Notes: generated by a model not told the origin, from the letters alone. DNA of 64,000 nt from DAOVRD01 sp964521715 (GCA_964521715.1 CAZFSS010000011.1:62001-126000), one strand, 5' to 3'. Positions 26,786 to 36,583 are shown, counted from the stretch's first letter. Made by a program: numbers and translations.

Positions 26786-28018
26786 TCACTCGGCCGGCTT
26801 GCTCAGGCGGCCCATGAACAGGATGCTTTGCGAGCGGCGCTCCAGGATGAAGAACAGGAAGGGGTGGTCGGCCCGGAAGACCACGGGCGGCTGGGGGGCG
26901 GCGGTGAGGGCCATCGCTACGGCGGTTGCTGCCGTTGCTTCCGTCCCCTCTTCATTTACGTCCACGAAGGCCTTGTGGATGACGGCCGAGATGTAGAGGT
27001 CCTTCTTGCCGTTCATGCCGGAGAAGTCCGCCGGCGGGAGTGAGAACGCGTCCGCCATCCCCATCTCCCGGAGGGGGTCGGCCAGGCTGAACTGGCTCGT
27101 GAGCCTGAACCTGGGCAGGCTTAGCTCCACCTCTTGACTGCGAAGCCGGGAGAGCCACTGCTGCACGTCCTCCAGCGTCAAGCTCTCCTCCAGCGCGGCC
27201 AGTCCGTCCCTCTGCCTCGGCAGCAGCGCCAGCATGGCGAGGCCCCCCTTGCCGTACGGCAGAAGCAGGGCCTGGCAGTCGTCCGACTCCGCGTACTGGA
27301 ACCTCTCGGTCTGGTGCATCATCGGCACGTCGGCACTGCTGTCCGCAGAGGTCCAGAACGGCTCGTCGCGGGTCTGTTCTTTCTCGAACGGGTGCGTCCA
27401 GTCGCCCTTGAAGTAGATGGCGTTGGTGAGGACAAGGCGCGTCAGCGCGTCCAGGACACCGGGGGCGATGATGTCCTTGATCTTGCCGTTGGTCTGCTGC
27501 TCCACCCAGTCGTTGATGGTCCGACGAGCGGCCTCGGTGCCGCGCGCGAAATCCAGCTCGGTCAGGCGCGCGCCGTAGCTCTGATCGAGGAGGCTCAGGA
27601 AATCGGGCAGGAAGCCGAAGCCCTCCTGCCCCCACATGGCGTTGGCTATGTTGAGCTGGCATCCCTCGGCGGCGCCCGTGCGCTCTATGTCGCCCTTCAG
27701 CGCGGCGACGGTGCTGTGCAACTGCGCCTCTTCAGCCGGCAGGTGAAGCACGCGCGCCATCTGCGCGGCGGTCTCCTCGCGGGCGCCCGCGTATGTCATC
27801 GTGAGAGCCGTGGCGATGCTGTAGGGCGAGAAGAAGAGGTTCCCCTCCTGCGCCCTCAACCGGGCGTAGAGGTCCAGGGCGAACCGGTTGCCGGCCTCCG
27901 CGACGGCGGCTTTCTGCTGCGCGGTCGCGGCCGGCGCGAGTTCCTGGACGGCACGGGCGGCCCCGCCCGTCAGAATGAGTGCGGCGAGCCCCGCCGCAAC
28001 GGCGATCCGTGCTTTCAT
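26786..28018 (-). CDS. Secreted serpin (serine protease inhibitor)
   Basis: The 410-residue protein has a signal peptide (~1-23) and a complete serpin fold at normal length. Landmarks include NLFFSPYSIATALTMTYAGA (~60-79), the LTNAIYFKGDW breach strand (~197-207), and the C-terminal FRADHPFLFFI strand (~381-391). The reactive-loop hinge EEGTEATAATA (356-366) has small residues throughout, the pattern of inhibitory serpins that insert their loop. Counting from P17 = Glu356 places P1-P1' at Thr372-Ala373, with Leu and Met nearby, so an elastase- or subtilisin-like target is plausible. The start has GGGAGG 8 bases upstream. Serpins are sporadic in bacteria; here it would act outside the cytoplasmic membrane. 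Confidence 0.95.
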   Translation of the reverse strand: MKARIAVAAGLAALILTGGAARAVQELAPAATAQQKAAVAEAGNRFALDLYARLRAQEGNLFFSPYSIATALTMTYAGAREETAAQMARVLHLPAEEAQLHSTVAALKGDIERTGAAEGCQLNIANAMWGQEGFGFLPDFLSLLDQSYGARLTELDFARGTEAARRTINDWVEQQTNGKIKDIIAPGVLDALTRLVLTNAIYFKGDWTHPFEKEQTRDEPFWTSADSSADVPMMHQTERFQYAESDDCQALLLPYGKGGLAMLALLPRQRDGLAALEESLTLEDVQQWLSRLRSQEVELSLPRFRLTSQFSLADPLREMGMADAFSLPPADFSGMNGKKDLYISAVIHKAFVDVNEEGTEATAATAVAMALTAAPQPPVVFRADHPFLFFILERRSQSILFMGRLSKPAE

Positions 28019-28065
28019 GATCTTGCCTCCCTTCCCGGCGGCATGAGCAAACGTACCTTGACCGT

Positions 28066-28094
28066 ACTCTAAGGCCTGCGGCACGGGCTGTCAA
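28066..28094 (-). promoter_or_regulatory. Putative sigma-70 promoter of the serpin gene
   Basis: On the minus strand TTGACA (28089-28094) and TAGAGT (28066-28071) are separated by 17 bases. The start codon at 28018 is about 40 bases beyond the predicted transcription start. Confidence 0.6.
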
Positions 28095-28118
28095 TCCTCC
28101 CGGCGGGCCGCTGCCCGC

Positions 28119-28583
28119 TCAACGCTTGCGGCGGGACCGATCCGCCTCCCGGCCGCGGCGGGAACGCCGCTTGGCCCGCGCAAACACGCTCTCCTTTTCG
28201 GCGGGCGGCGGCGCTTCGAGCCCGGTTTCCGCTTCCTGCGGGTAGTTCGCACGCACGTACTCGCCGAAAATGGCGGCGATGTCGGCGTCCTCGAGTTGGC
28301 GGACCCATGAGCCGTAATCCAGGAGCTGGGCAACGACCTGGCGGGGCGTGCGGTCTCGCTTGAGCTCGATCACGACAAGGTTGCCGTCGGCGTCCAAGGC
28401 GAGCAGGTCGATGTAGCTCCCATAGCCGGTCAGGACCTGCCGCCCGATCAGAAGCAGTTTCAGGTCAAGGATGGAGATGTCCTCGGCCAGGATGTCTTCG
28501 AGCCGGCTCTCGGACGGGATCTGCCCAAACTCCACGCGACTGACCTTCTCGCCCAGCTTCCATATGGCGACTTCTACCGGCAT
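28119..28583 (-). CDS. NucS/DUF91-like PD-(D/E)XK protein, short
   Basis: The 154-residue protein begins MPVEVAIWKLGEKV and carries a PD-(D/E)XK-type core: Asp59 (YIDLLALD), Glu73-x-Lys75 (VVIELKRD), and Gln86 in RQVVAQLLDYGSW. Related proteins annotated with endonuclease NucS/DUF91 domains usually continue for another 100-200 residues. Here the sequence departs after ~residue 115 into a Pro/Glu stretch and a strongly basic tail (KRRSRRGREADRSRRKR), so it may be a truncated or minimal form. The start has GAGGG upstream. It is the last of three consecutive leftward genes with nuclease-like cores and has lower GC than the flanking genes. Confidence 0.72.
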   Translation of the reverse strand: MPVEVAIWKLGEKVSRVEFGQIPSESRLEDILAEDISILDLKLLLIGRQVLTGYGSYIDLLALDADGNLVVIELKRDRTPRQVVAQLLDYGSWVRQLEDADIAAIFGEYVRANYPQEAETGLEAPPPAEKESVFARAKRRSRRGREADRSRRKR

Positions 28584-28773
28584 GACCGTTCCCTCAGTCT
28601 TGTGCCTGTCTGAGACTCGTAGCTGCAGAAAGCATAATGACGATCTTTGCAGGAAACAAGCCCATGGGTCACCAGTCGAAGCAGATACGCACCACGGGCC
28701 GCCTGTCCGATCAGCTACCTGACTGACCTCCGGCCGTCTCAAACCACGGATGCGTGCCCGGATCCCCTCCACA

Positions 28774-29700
28774 TCACGCCGCCGGAAGCTCCGCCAGCCG
28801 GGGCCTCAGAGCCTTCTCAAGCCGGATCATCGCGTCGACCATTGCGTCCTGGATCGCGGGCCACTTGTCCTGTTCATCGCGATACCCGCCGACACTGAGC
28901 CTCTTCCTGACATAGCAGACCTGACGGCCCTCGGCCTCATCCCACTCCAGGGGCTCGCCGAAACTGGCCTCTACCTGCTCCTTCTGTTCGGCAAGCTTGC
29001 GGAGGGTCTGCCGGTTCGCTTCCCCATCTGGCGTCTCAATGGCCAAGTCCACCGCAACGTCCCGCTGGCGGATCCTGTACGTCCAGTGGATGCCCGAGGT
29101 ACCAGATCCTGACGGCACCCAGCTGTCCGTGCTGGGCGAGACGTTGGCGTGCAGCTTCGTTCGGGCGCGCGCTCGGTCAAGCAGCTGCCTGAAGAACTCG
29201 TAGCGAAGCCGTTCGCGTTCCGCCCACTGCTCCCTCACCGTCTCGACCCCGCCGCCGGGCTCGCCGGGTCCGACTATCACGGTGAGAAGGGGCGCCACCG
29301 GAGAGTCGGCTATCCGCACTGCCTCGAGCTTCACGAGGTAGAAGCGGGCGCCCGGCTTCTCGTTGAGCCAGGTGATCGTCTCGACGTGCTCGGGCCGCGG
29401 CTCCCCCACGATCCAGACGGCCACGGCCGCCTCGGTGTTGGTCAAGTAGGTAAGGAGCTTGCCCAGATGGTCGTGGTCGCTCTTACCGAACTGGTTCTCG
29501 ATGACCGCCTTGTGGCCGGACTCGTCCTCGGCGACGAGGTCGACGCTGAAGTCGCCCACAGAGCCCTCGCACTGCGGGTCCGAGAGGGCCATCCCGAGCA
29601 CTACGTTCAACCGCTCGATGTTGTCCCTGAGCCAGCGGGAGAACTCGGGCTCGTTGCGCCAGACGTCCGTCAGCGGAACTCTAACCAGTTCGCCAATCAT
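28774..29700 (-). CDS. DUF4268 protein with PD-(D/E)XK-like N-terminus
   Basis: The 308-residue protein has an N-terminal restriction-endonuclease-like core with Asp54 (FSVDLVAED), Glu68-Asn-Gln70 (AVIENQF, an E-x-Q variant of E-x-K), and a following DHLGKLLTYL helix. The C-terminal half (~165-300) has the DUF4268 layout, with REQWAERERLRYEFFRQLL and IHWTYRIRQRDVAVDLAIE. The family occurs near restriction-modification and defence genes but has no established reaction. The start has GGGAG 6 bases upstream and lies 10 bp after the stop of the Cas4-like gene, so the two are co-transcribed. A 190-bp gap separates it from the NucS-like gene. Confidence 0.75.
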   Translation of the reverse strand: MIGELVRVPLTDVWRNEPEFSRWLRDNIERLNVVLGMALSDPQCEGSVGDFSVDLVAEDESGHKAVIENQFGKSDHDHLGKLLTYLTNTEAAVAVWIVGEPRPEHVETITWLNEKPGARFYLVKLEAVRIADSPVAPLLTVIVGPGEPGGGVETVREQWAERERLRYEFFRQLLDRARARTKLHANVSPSTDSWVPSGSGTSGIHWTYRIRQRDVAVDLAIETPDGEANRQTLRKLAEQKEQVEASFGEPLEWDEAEGRQVCYVRKRLSVGGYRDEQDKWPAIQDAMVDAMIRLEKALRPRLAELPAA

Positions 29701-29710
29701 GCCGTCTCCC

Positions 29711-30970
29711 TTACTTGACGACCTTCTCGATCTTCTCCAGCTTGTCCCGCATTGCCTTCGCGCAGTTGTAGAGGTACTTCGCCCGGGCCTGAATCTCCGC
29801 TGCAAGACGAGCGAGGACTCGCCGAGCCAGCCGGCGCAAACAGGGCGCGGCGGTTATGAGGCGCGCCGCAATGGGACCAAGGACGCCGTAAACCGAGATC
29901 AGTATCCTTCCCGCTGCTGAGCCAGCCAACACGGTATCCCTGAAGTGCCGGAGCGTCCTCACCTCCTCTGCGTCAGCACCCTCAAACACTGCGGTTGCCA
30001 CGAAACACTTCGACGCGGGCGCTCCTGAAGGTGTGAGTCCAGTCTCCCCCAGCTTTCGGCGGATCTCCTCGCGGCCCGTAGCGCCGAGCCGTTCGGCCCC
30101 TTCAGCACGGGACAGGACAAGGCGGGGCCCCCGCTGCTGGTACGCAGAGCATGTTGGGTTCCACCCACACCAGTCACAGAGCGTCCCCGGAACTGACGGG
30201 TAGGACGACCAACCGTTGAGCTTCCGGCGCCATTCGGCGCAGTATTGAAGGACATCGTGCTCCACTTCCGGGCCGAAGGTCTCTGACTGGATCTCGACGC
30301 CGTCGCGCAAGAACACAGCTTTGCCCCTCACGTCATGCCGGTTGAACCTGTACTGCATCCACGTTGCATATATGCCCAGCTGGACCTTCTGAGCTTCGAA
30401 GTCCGTGAAGTAATGCGGGAGTGGTGCTCGTCCCGTCTTCCAGTCCCACAGCACGAGCTCACCGTCCTGCGTGGCTGTGATCAGGTCGTGCTTGCCTCTG
30501 ATGTAGAGCCCGTCGGCCCGTAGCTGCAGTTGACCTTCGACTGCCACGACCGTATGTCCAACCATACTCCCTGTAAGGAACGCGTTCCAGTTGTCCGCAA
30601 CTCGTTCCAACCGATCTATGAAGTCTTCCAGGGCGTACTGGTGCGTCACTATCCTGTAAGGCCGTCGGACACTTCCCTCCCAGATGAACCCCAGTCGGAA
30701 CTTGCGGACGACATCCTCGACGTTGATGCTGTCTGTGCGCGCGACTGGTTCGCACCGCGCCATAACAAGACGGAAATGCTCTTCCAGGTAGGAATGAAAG
30801 AACTGGCCCATCCCTGCTTCGATGGCCTCAAAGGGCTTCTCCTGCCTGGGTTCCTCCACATAGCTCTTGAAGTACCGGTACGGGCACGATGCGTCCTTGA
30901 TCCTTGATATCGTAATGACCTTCTCTTCGGGCTGACTAGAATAGGCAGATGCAACCGAGAGCACTCTCAT
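29711..30970 (-). CDS. Cas4/AddB-like Fe-S PD-(D/E)XK nuclease with CFI-box C-terminus
   Basis: This 419-residue protein has a RecB-family nuclease domain. Motifs are His59 (QFFHSYLEEHF), Asp162 (GKHDLITA), Asp176-x-Lys178 (LWDWKTG), and Gln197 (QKVQLGIYATW). Cys29 together with Cys265, Cys268 and Cys274 (CDWCGWNPTC) matches the split four-cysteine 4Fe-4S signature of Cas4/AddB. Residues ~321-375 match the CFI-box-CTERM domain: KCFVATAVF, an EVRTLRHFRD helix, then a hydrophobic GRILISVYGVLGPIAARL helix, followed by a basic amphipathic tail. No helicase is encoded nearby. The start at 30970 has AGAGGG 7 bases upstream. GC is clearly lower than in the surroundings, suggesting acquisition. Confidence 0.82.
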   Translation of the reverse strand: MRVLSVASAYSSQPEEKVITISRIKDASCPYRYFKSYVEEPRQEKPFEAIEAGMGQFFHSYLEEHFRLVMARCEPVARTDSINVEDVVRKFRLGFIWEGSVRRPYRIVTHQYALEDFIDRLERVADNWNAFLTGSMVGHTVVAVEGQLQLRADGLYIRGKHDLITATQDGELVLWDWKTGRAPLPHYFTDFEAQKVQLGIYATWMQYRFNRHDVRGKAVFLRDGVEIQSETFGPEVEHDVLQYCAEWRRKLNGWSSYPSVPGTLCDWCGWNPTCSAYQQRGPRLVLSRAEGAERLGATGREEIRRKLGETGLTPSGAPASKCFVATAVFEGADAEEVRTLRHFRDTVLAGSAAGRILISVYGVLGPIAARLITAAPCLRRLARRVLARLAAEIQARAKYLYNCAKAMRDKLEKIEKVVK

Positions 30971-31379
30971 CTCACAGCCCTCTCTTCGTGATCTCTCGGC
31001 AAGTGGATGTGGCGCGGCCGGCGGAACGGCTGCGGCGGTAGCGGAGGCTGGCACGCTTGAGGCTTTCGAACGGGTCCGGCGCGTTGGGACTCCCCCCCGT
31101 GACACGGCTTCCCATGACGACCACCCCTCCCCAGCGCTACGCGCTCGCGACGACGGCATACCATGCCCTTTCGGGCGCCCCTCCCAAGAGAGCGCAGGTC
31201 CCACCAGCGCTTCCGCCAGATTACGGTAACGCATGGCCGGCGCCTGTCAAACCGCAAGTGACGTCCCGGCTGCCCGGGCCGGGCGGGCGACTTGCTTCTT
31301 CGCCCGGCTCCTGGCAGAATGCCGCGCTTGCCGCCGGCCTGGAGACGCCCTTCGGCTGGCGCGTCAGCGAGGTGCACGA
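30971..31379. other. Intergenic region without recognised gene
   Basis: About 410 bp between the leftward nuclease gene and the rightward GH89-like gene. Open frames here are extensions of the flanking genes with no recognisable protein content. No promoter with good -35 and -10 elements and no RNA element was identified. Confidence 0.5.
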
Positions 31380-33683
31380 ATGAGTCCATCGGCGCCCGGA
31401 AGGTTCGTGGTGGTGTACGCCCGCGAGGAGGAGCACGCCGCGAGGGAATTCTGCAAGTACGCTCGCAGGCTCACGGGCGCGGAGATGGCAGCCGTCACGG
31501 ACGAGGACTTCGAGCCGACGGCCGAGGCCTGCGTGATATCCGTCGGCCGCAACCGCGTCAACCACGCGCTGATCTGGGACGGGCTGGTCGACGACTACGA
31601 GGCGAACCCGAACAAGGACCGGTTTGTCATCAAGACGACCTCCCGGGACGGCCAGGACTACCTGGTCCTGGCCGGATACCACCGGCGCGGCACGCTCTAC
31701 GCCGTCTACCACTACCTGGAGGCCCTCTGCGGCGTGGGGTTCTTCCAGGACGGCGAGCGGGTCCCCGAAGGGCGGCAACTGGTCCTGCGCGGCGTGGACC
31801 TCGTCGAAGAGCCGCGGTTCTCGCACAGGTGCGTGCGGTTCGCGCCGAGGCCCCTGCTGGACAGGTTCTTCGCGGGGTTCTGGCACTTCGACAGGTGGAG
31901 GGCCGCGCTGGATTGGGCGATGAAGAGGAAGTTCAACACCGTGGAACTGGCCTGGAGCGCACCCGGGGCGTTCGCGAAGGCGTTCCCCGAATGCAAGGGG
32001 CTCGCGCCGACCGTCAAGCCGTGGGGCTGGCCGGAGGAATACAGCGCCGAGCTGAAGAGGAAGGTCCTCGAGTATGCGCGCAAGATCGGCCTGTCGGTCA
32101 TCTACTGGCTCGCCTATCCCAACCTGCCCGCACAGTTCAAGGAGGCGCATCCGGAGCTTGAATACCACAGGGACTACTGGCAGCCCTACATGAGCCGCGC
32201 GATCAACATCTGCCCCGCCGAGCCCGAGTGCAAGGAGCACATGCGGAAGTACTGGGCCGCCATAATCGAGGAGTCCGGAACGGACCACAAGTACGACGTC
32301 AGCCACGTCCTGCCCGAGACGAGGGCGTGCGAGAGGCTGGACCCCACGGGCCGGGGGATCAAGGCGCAGGCGGTCGTGCAGGCCTACGAGGTCCTGAAGT
32401 CCATCGACCCGGAGGCGGAGGTCCACTACTGGACCTGGGACCTGGGCTGCGTGCACGGTTTCGACACGAAGATCGCCCAGGAGTACCTGGCCGCGCTGCC
32501 GAAGGACGTGGTCATCTGCGATAGCTGGGCCTGGGAGCCGGAGCGCAGGACGAGGGAGAAGTTCAACGCGCCGTTCTCGAATCTCTACTTTGAAGGGCGC
32601 CGGTGGGTCCTGCAGCCCTGGTACGCGCCCTCCTTCGGCGACGTGCTGCACGGCGGCTTTGAGCACAGCGTAAGCATCTTCAAGGACGTGGCCCAGGACC
32701 TGAGGGCAGCCAGGTGCATCGGCTTCAACCTGGGCACGGAGCTGACCAGTCACAACATCTGCCTGACCCAGCTCATGATGGCGCTCTGCTGGGAGCCCGA
32801 AGGCATCGGCCTGGACGGCTACCTCTGGTCCTATGTGGAGCACAGATACGGCGAGGCGTCTCGGGACAACATGCTGGCAAGCTACAGGAAGCTGCTCGGC
32901 GCCGTCGAGCACATCAGGTCATTCCCCCCGGACCACCGCTTGATGGGCGATCTACCGCAGGCGCTCGGGCCGCACAATCCCTACAGCCTGCTGGCCGCCG
33001 CCATCTATTCGGAACGATGCCGAAGCTGCTGGCGGAAGGACGAGGAGAGCATACGCCTGCTGCGCGAAGCCATCGAGCTTGCAGAGAGGGAGAAGGAGGC
33101 ACAGGCCGGCAACGGGCTGTACGACGCTTACGTGCTCGAGCTTCGCAGGACCTGTCTGCACTTCGTGGTCCGCTACCACTTCGCGCAGGCTTACTTCGCC
33201 TACTACGACGCGATCCAACTGATGAGGGACGGCGGGGATCCCGCCAAACAGGTCGACCGGTTCGAGCAGCAGGCCGCAGTCGTCGTGAGGAGCCTTGACG
33301 AGCTCCAAGGCATGTTCGAGCAGCACAAGGAGTTCTCGCTCGACCGGATGATCGAAGAGGAGGTGATGGCCGTGCCCGGGACGACCCCCGACACGCCGGC
33401 CATCATCAGGGAGCATTCGCTCTACCTGGCCACGAGTTTCTACAATTCGACCTGCTGCCTGGAGCTCCTGCGCGACGTGTTCAAGCCGATGATCGATACG
33501 ATCATCGACATCCTGCGACAGAAGCTTCGGGACAGGGATTACGAGTTGCTCGAAGTCGACATGCTCTTCTATGCTGTGGAGTACTGGAACAAGCCGTGGA
33601 CGGCCGACGTGAGCAAGCAGAAGCCGCAGTACGTCGGCCGCATCCAGCGGATCATCGAGGGTTTCATCGGCCGCCGGACGTGA
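31380..33683 (+). CDS. GH89-like glycoside hydrolase (alpha-N-acetylglucosaminidase family)
   Basis: The 767-residue protein has the N-terminal alpha/beta domain common to GH89/GH67-type enzymes (RRGTLYAVYHYLEALCGVGFF, ~100-122), a central barrel, and an all-helical C-terminal third. GH89-like landmarks are HFDRWRAALDWAMKRKFNTV (~162-181), a SIDPEAEVHYWTWDL strand, and GFNLGTELTSHNICLTQLMM followed by DGYLWSYVEHRYG. The family removes terminal alpha-GlcNAc from glycans. No signal peptide is seen, so it may act on imported oligosaccharides. The start at 31380 has GAGG 7 bases upstream; an upstream in-frame start adds sequence without homology. Catalytic acids are not assigned with certainty (candidate Glu in VLPETR). 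Confidence 0.68.
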   Translation: MSPSAPGRFVVVYAREEEHAAREFCKYARRLTGAEMAAVTDEDFEPTAEACVISVGRNRVNHALIWDGLVDDYEANPNKDRFVIKTTSRDGQDYLVLAGYHRRGTLYAVYHYLEALCGVGFFQDGERVPEGRQLVLRGVDLVEEPRFSHRCVRFAPRPLLDRFFAGFWHFDRWRAALDWAMKRKFNTVELAWSAPGAFAKAFPECKGLAPTVKPWGWPEEYSAELKRKVLEYARKIGLSVIYWLAYPNLPAQFKEAHPELEYHRDYWQPYMSRAINICPAEPECKEHMRKYWAAIIEESGTDHKYDVSHVLPETRACERLDPTGRGIKAQAVVQAYEVLKSIDPEAEVHYWTWDLGCVHGFDTKIAQEYLAALPKDVVICDSWAWEPERRTREKFNAPFSNLYFEGRRWVLQPWYAPSFGDVLHGGFEHSVSIFKDVAQDLRAARCIGFNLGTELTSHNICLTQLMMALCWEPEGIGLDGYLWSYVEHRYGEASRDNMLASYRKLLGAVEHIRSFPPDHRLMGDLPQALGPHNPYSLLAAAIYSERCRSCWRKDEESIRLLREAIELAEREKEAQAGNGLYDAYVLELRRTCLHFVVRYHFAQAYFAYYDAIQLMRDGGDPAKQVDRFEQQAAVVVRSLDELQGMFEQHKEFSLDRMIEEEVMAVPGTTPDTPAIIREHSLYLATSFYNSTCCLELLRDVFKPMIDTIIDILRQKLRDRDYELLEVDMLFYAVEYWNKPWTADVSKQKPQYVGRIQRIIEGFIGRRT

Positions 33684-33706
33684 GCGCCGCAGGCGGCTCC
33701 GCCCGC

Positions 33707-33850
33707 ATGGGCGCGATGCCGAGGAGGTGGGCCGTGCCGCTTGAGATCGGCGTGGAATGGCTCGTGATCGAGCAGGACCGCGTGTGGGACCTGCCCCCGA
33801 TGGACAGCATCCGCGTCAGCTACGAGAACCTGAAGCGCATCGTGGGCTGA
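33707..33850 (+). pseudogene. C-terminal remnant of a sugar phosphate isomerase/epimerase
   Basis: A 47-codon open frame ends EIGVEWLVIEQDRVWDLPPM, then DSIRVSYENLKRIVG. That is the characteristic end of the IolE-like TIM-barrel sugar phosphate isomerase/epimerase family (final barrel strand with VEQD, then a C-terminal helix S-x-x-N-L). The ~230 residues that should precede it are absent: the upstream gene ends 24 bp before. It therefore looks like the tail of a gene lost by deletion, possibly when the GH89-like gene was placed here. Independent expression is unlikely. Confidence 0.55.
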
Positions 33851-33966
33851 TCGCCGCGCCTACCTGCGCGTCTCCTTGCGTCTGAAGCCGCGTGCGGCCA
33901 CAATGCGCGGCCCCTGCTGCATTCCAGACGCAACGGGCCAACCACGCTTTGGCACAGAGGACAAGC

Positions 33967-34944
33967 ATGACGCTGCGAAAGGACGGGCCTCGACCGGCTG
34001 TGATCGGCACGTGTTCGCATTCGCCCCATCAGGCTGCGGATGCCAAGGAGCAGCTTGCGGGCCGCCTCTCCATGATCGACCGCATGGCGCGCGAAGCGGA
34101 ACGCAACGGGTGGGGGCTCGACGTCGTGATCCTGCCGGAGTACTCCGCGCAATTCGCTGTCAAGGGCGCGCGGGACGTGGCCGAGCCGATAGACGGCAGG
34201 ATCGTCACTGCCATGGCCGAGAAGGCCAGGGAGCACAGCACGTACGTCGGCGCGCCCGTTTACCTCCTCAAGGATGGCCGCGTCCTGAACTCCATCGTGA
34301 TGATCGACCGCAGCGGCGAGCCGATCGGTGCCTACCACAAGGTCTTCCCGGTGATGATGGGCGACGGCTCGCTGGAGCGGGGCGTCACGCCGGGCGGCGA
34401 GTTCCCCGTCTTCGACCTGGACGTCGGCCGGGTGGGAGTGCAGATCTGCTGGGACGTCGCCTTCCCCGAAGGCTGGCAGGCCCTCGGCGACCAGGAAGCC
34501 GAGCTCGTGCTCTACGCGACGGACCCGATCGGCCTGACCGGCCTCAAGGCTCACGCGTGGGAGCACGAGTACTACGTTGCCGGCTCGACCAACCGCCCGC
34601 CTTCGGCGATCGTGGACCCGACGGGACGCGTCATCGCCACCACGTCTGCGGACGGGGAGGTGCTCGTCGTGCGCGTGGACCTGGACTACCGCGTCCTGAA
34701 CACCAACTGCCTGTGGGAGTGGCCCGATTCGAAGCGCAAGGAGTGGGCCGATCGCATCAGGCTGAAGTGGCGTGAGGAGGAGTACCTGTACCTCGTTACG
34801 TCCCTTGACCCCGACTTGCCCGTGCGGCGCTTCCTGGAGATGGAAGGGCTGCTGAGCGGGCGCGGGCGCCGCGCGCGCAACCTGGCCCTGCTCGACCAGG
34901 CGCGCGGCGGGTCCCCCCGGATGCCCGGCCGGCAGCGCGGCTGA
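33967..34944 (+). CDS. Carbon-nitrogen hydrolase (nitrilase superfamily)
   Basis: The 325-residue protein shows the nitrilase catalytic triad: Glu58 (VILPEYS), Lys125 (AYHKVFP), and Cys161 (QICWDVAFPE). These enzymes hydrolyse amides or nitriles through a Cys thioester in the cytoplasm; the substrate here is unknown. The first ~35 residues and the last ~40 (basic, RGRRARNL) extend beyond the core fold. The start at 33967 has GAGG 7 bases upstream. It stands alone between the isomerase remnant and thiC. Confidence 0.9.
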   Translation: MTLRKDGPRPAVIGTCSHSPHQAADAKEQLAGRLSMIDRMAREAERNGWGLDVVILPEYSAQFAVKGARDVAEPIDGRIVTAMAEKAREHSTYVGAPVYLLKDGRVLNSIVMIDRSGEPIGAYHKVFPVMMGDGSLERGVTPGGEFPVFDLDVGRVGVQICWDVAFPEGWQALGDQEAELVLYATDPIGLTGLKAHAWEHEYYVAGSTNRPPSAIVDPTGRVIATTSADGEVLVVRVDLDYRVLNTNCLWEWPDSKRKEWADRIRLKWREEEYLYLVTSLDPDLPVRRFLEMEGLLSGRGRRARNLALLDQARGGSPRMPGRQRG

Positions 34945-35081
34945 GGACGCGGGTCGCACGGCCCTGCGACGACGCCCAGGATGCTGCCGTTGATAGCCAT
35001 CAGCGCGTTGATGGTCGATCCGGCCGAGATCGAGCGCCCGCCCGTGCCCATCGTCATGGCCGGAGCGGAAGCAGCGCCGCA

Positions 35082-35110
35082 TTGCCTTCTGCGCGGGGCG
35101 GTTGTATAAT
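35082..35110 (+). promoter_or_regulatory. Putative sigma-70 promoter of thiC-nadA
   Basis: TTGCCT (35082-35087), a 17-base spacer, and a perfect TATAAT (35105-35110). The transcript would begin near 35117 and have a ~118-nt GC-rich leader before thiC. The leader was searched for the TPP-riboswitch core (CTGAGA and the GATCTGG-type pyrophosphate helix) and neither is present. Confidence 0.6.
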
Positions 35111-35234
35111 CGTAATGCTCGCTGCAGGCGTAGCTTGCGGCCGGCAGAAGGAGGCGGCCCGGCCGGCTTCGCCTGTGCCGGGAGGGCAGGGGCGCAGCCC
35201 GGGCGGGCTTCTCGCACCGCGGAGGCAGATGGGA

Positions 35235-36512
<1,278 letters not shown>

Positions 36513-36583
36513 TGCCGCTGTCGAGCGGCTCTGCGGCCCCGGGGGCGGGCTGGCGGGCTTTTGGAGGCTGCGGGGGTCGCACG

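Noticed and set aside
35111..35234. TPP riboswitch ahead of thiC
   Set aside because: The leader is long enough, but neither the CTGAGA helix nor the conserved pyrophosphate-sensing sequence is present.
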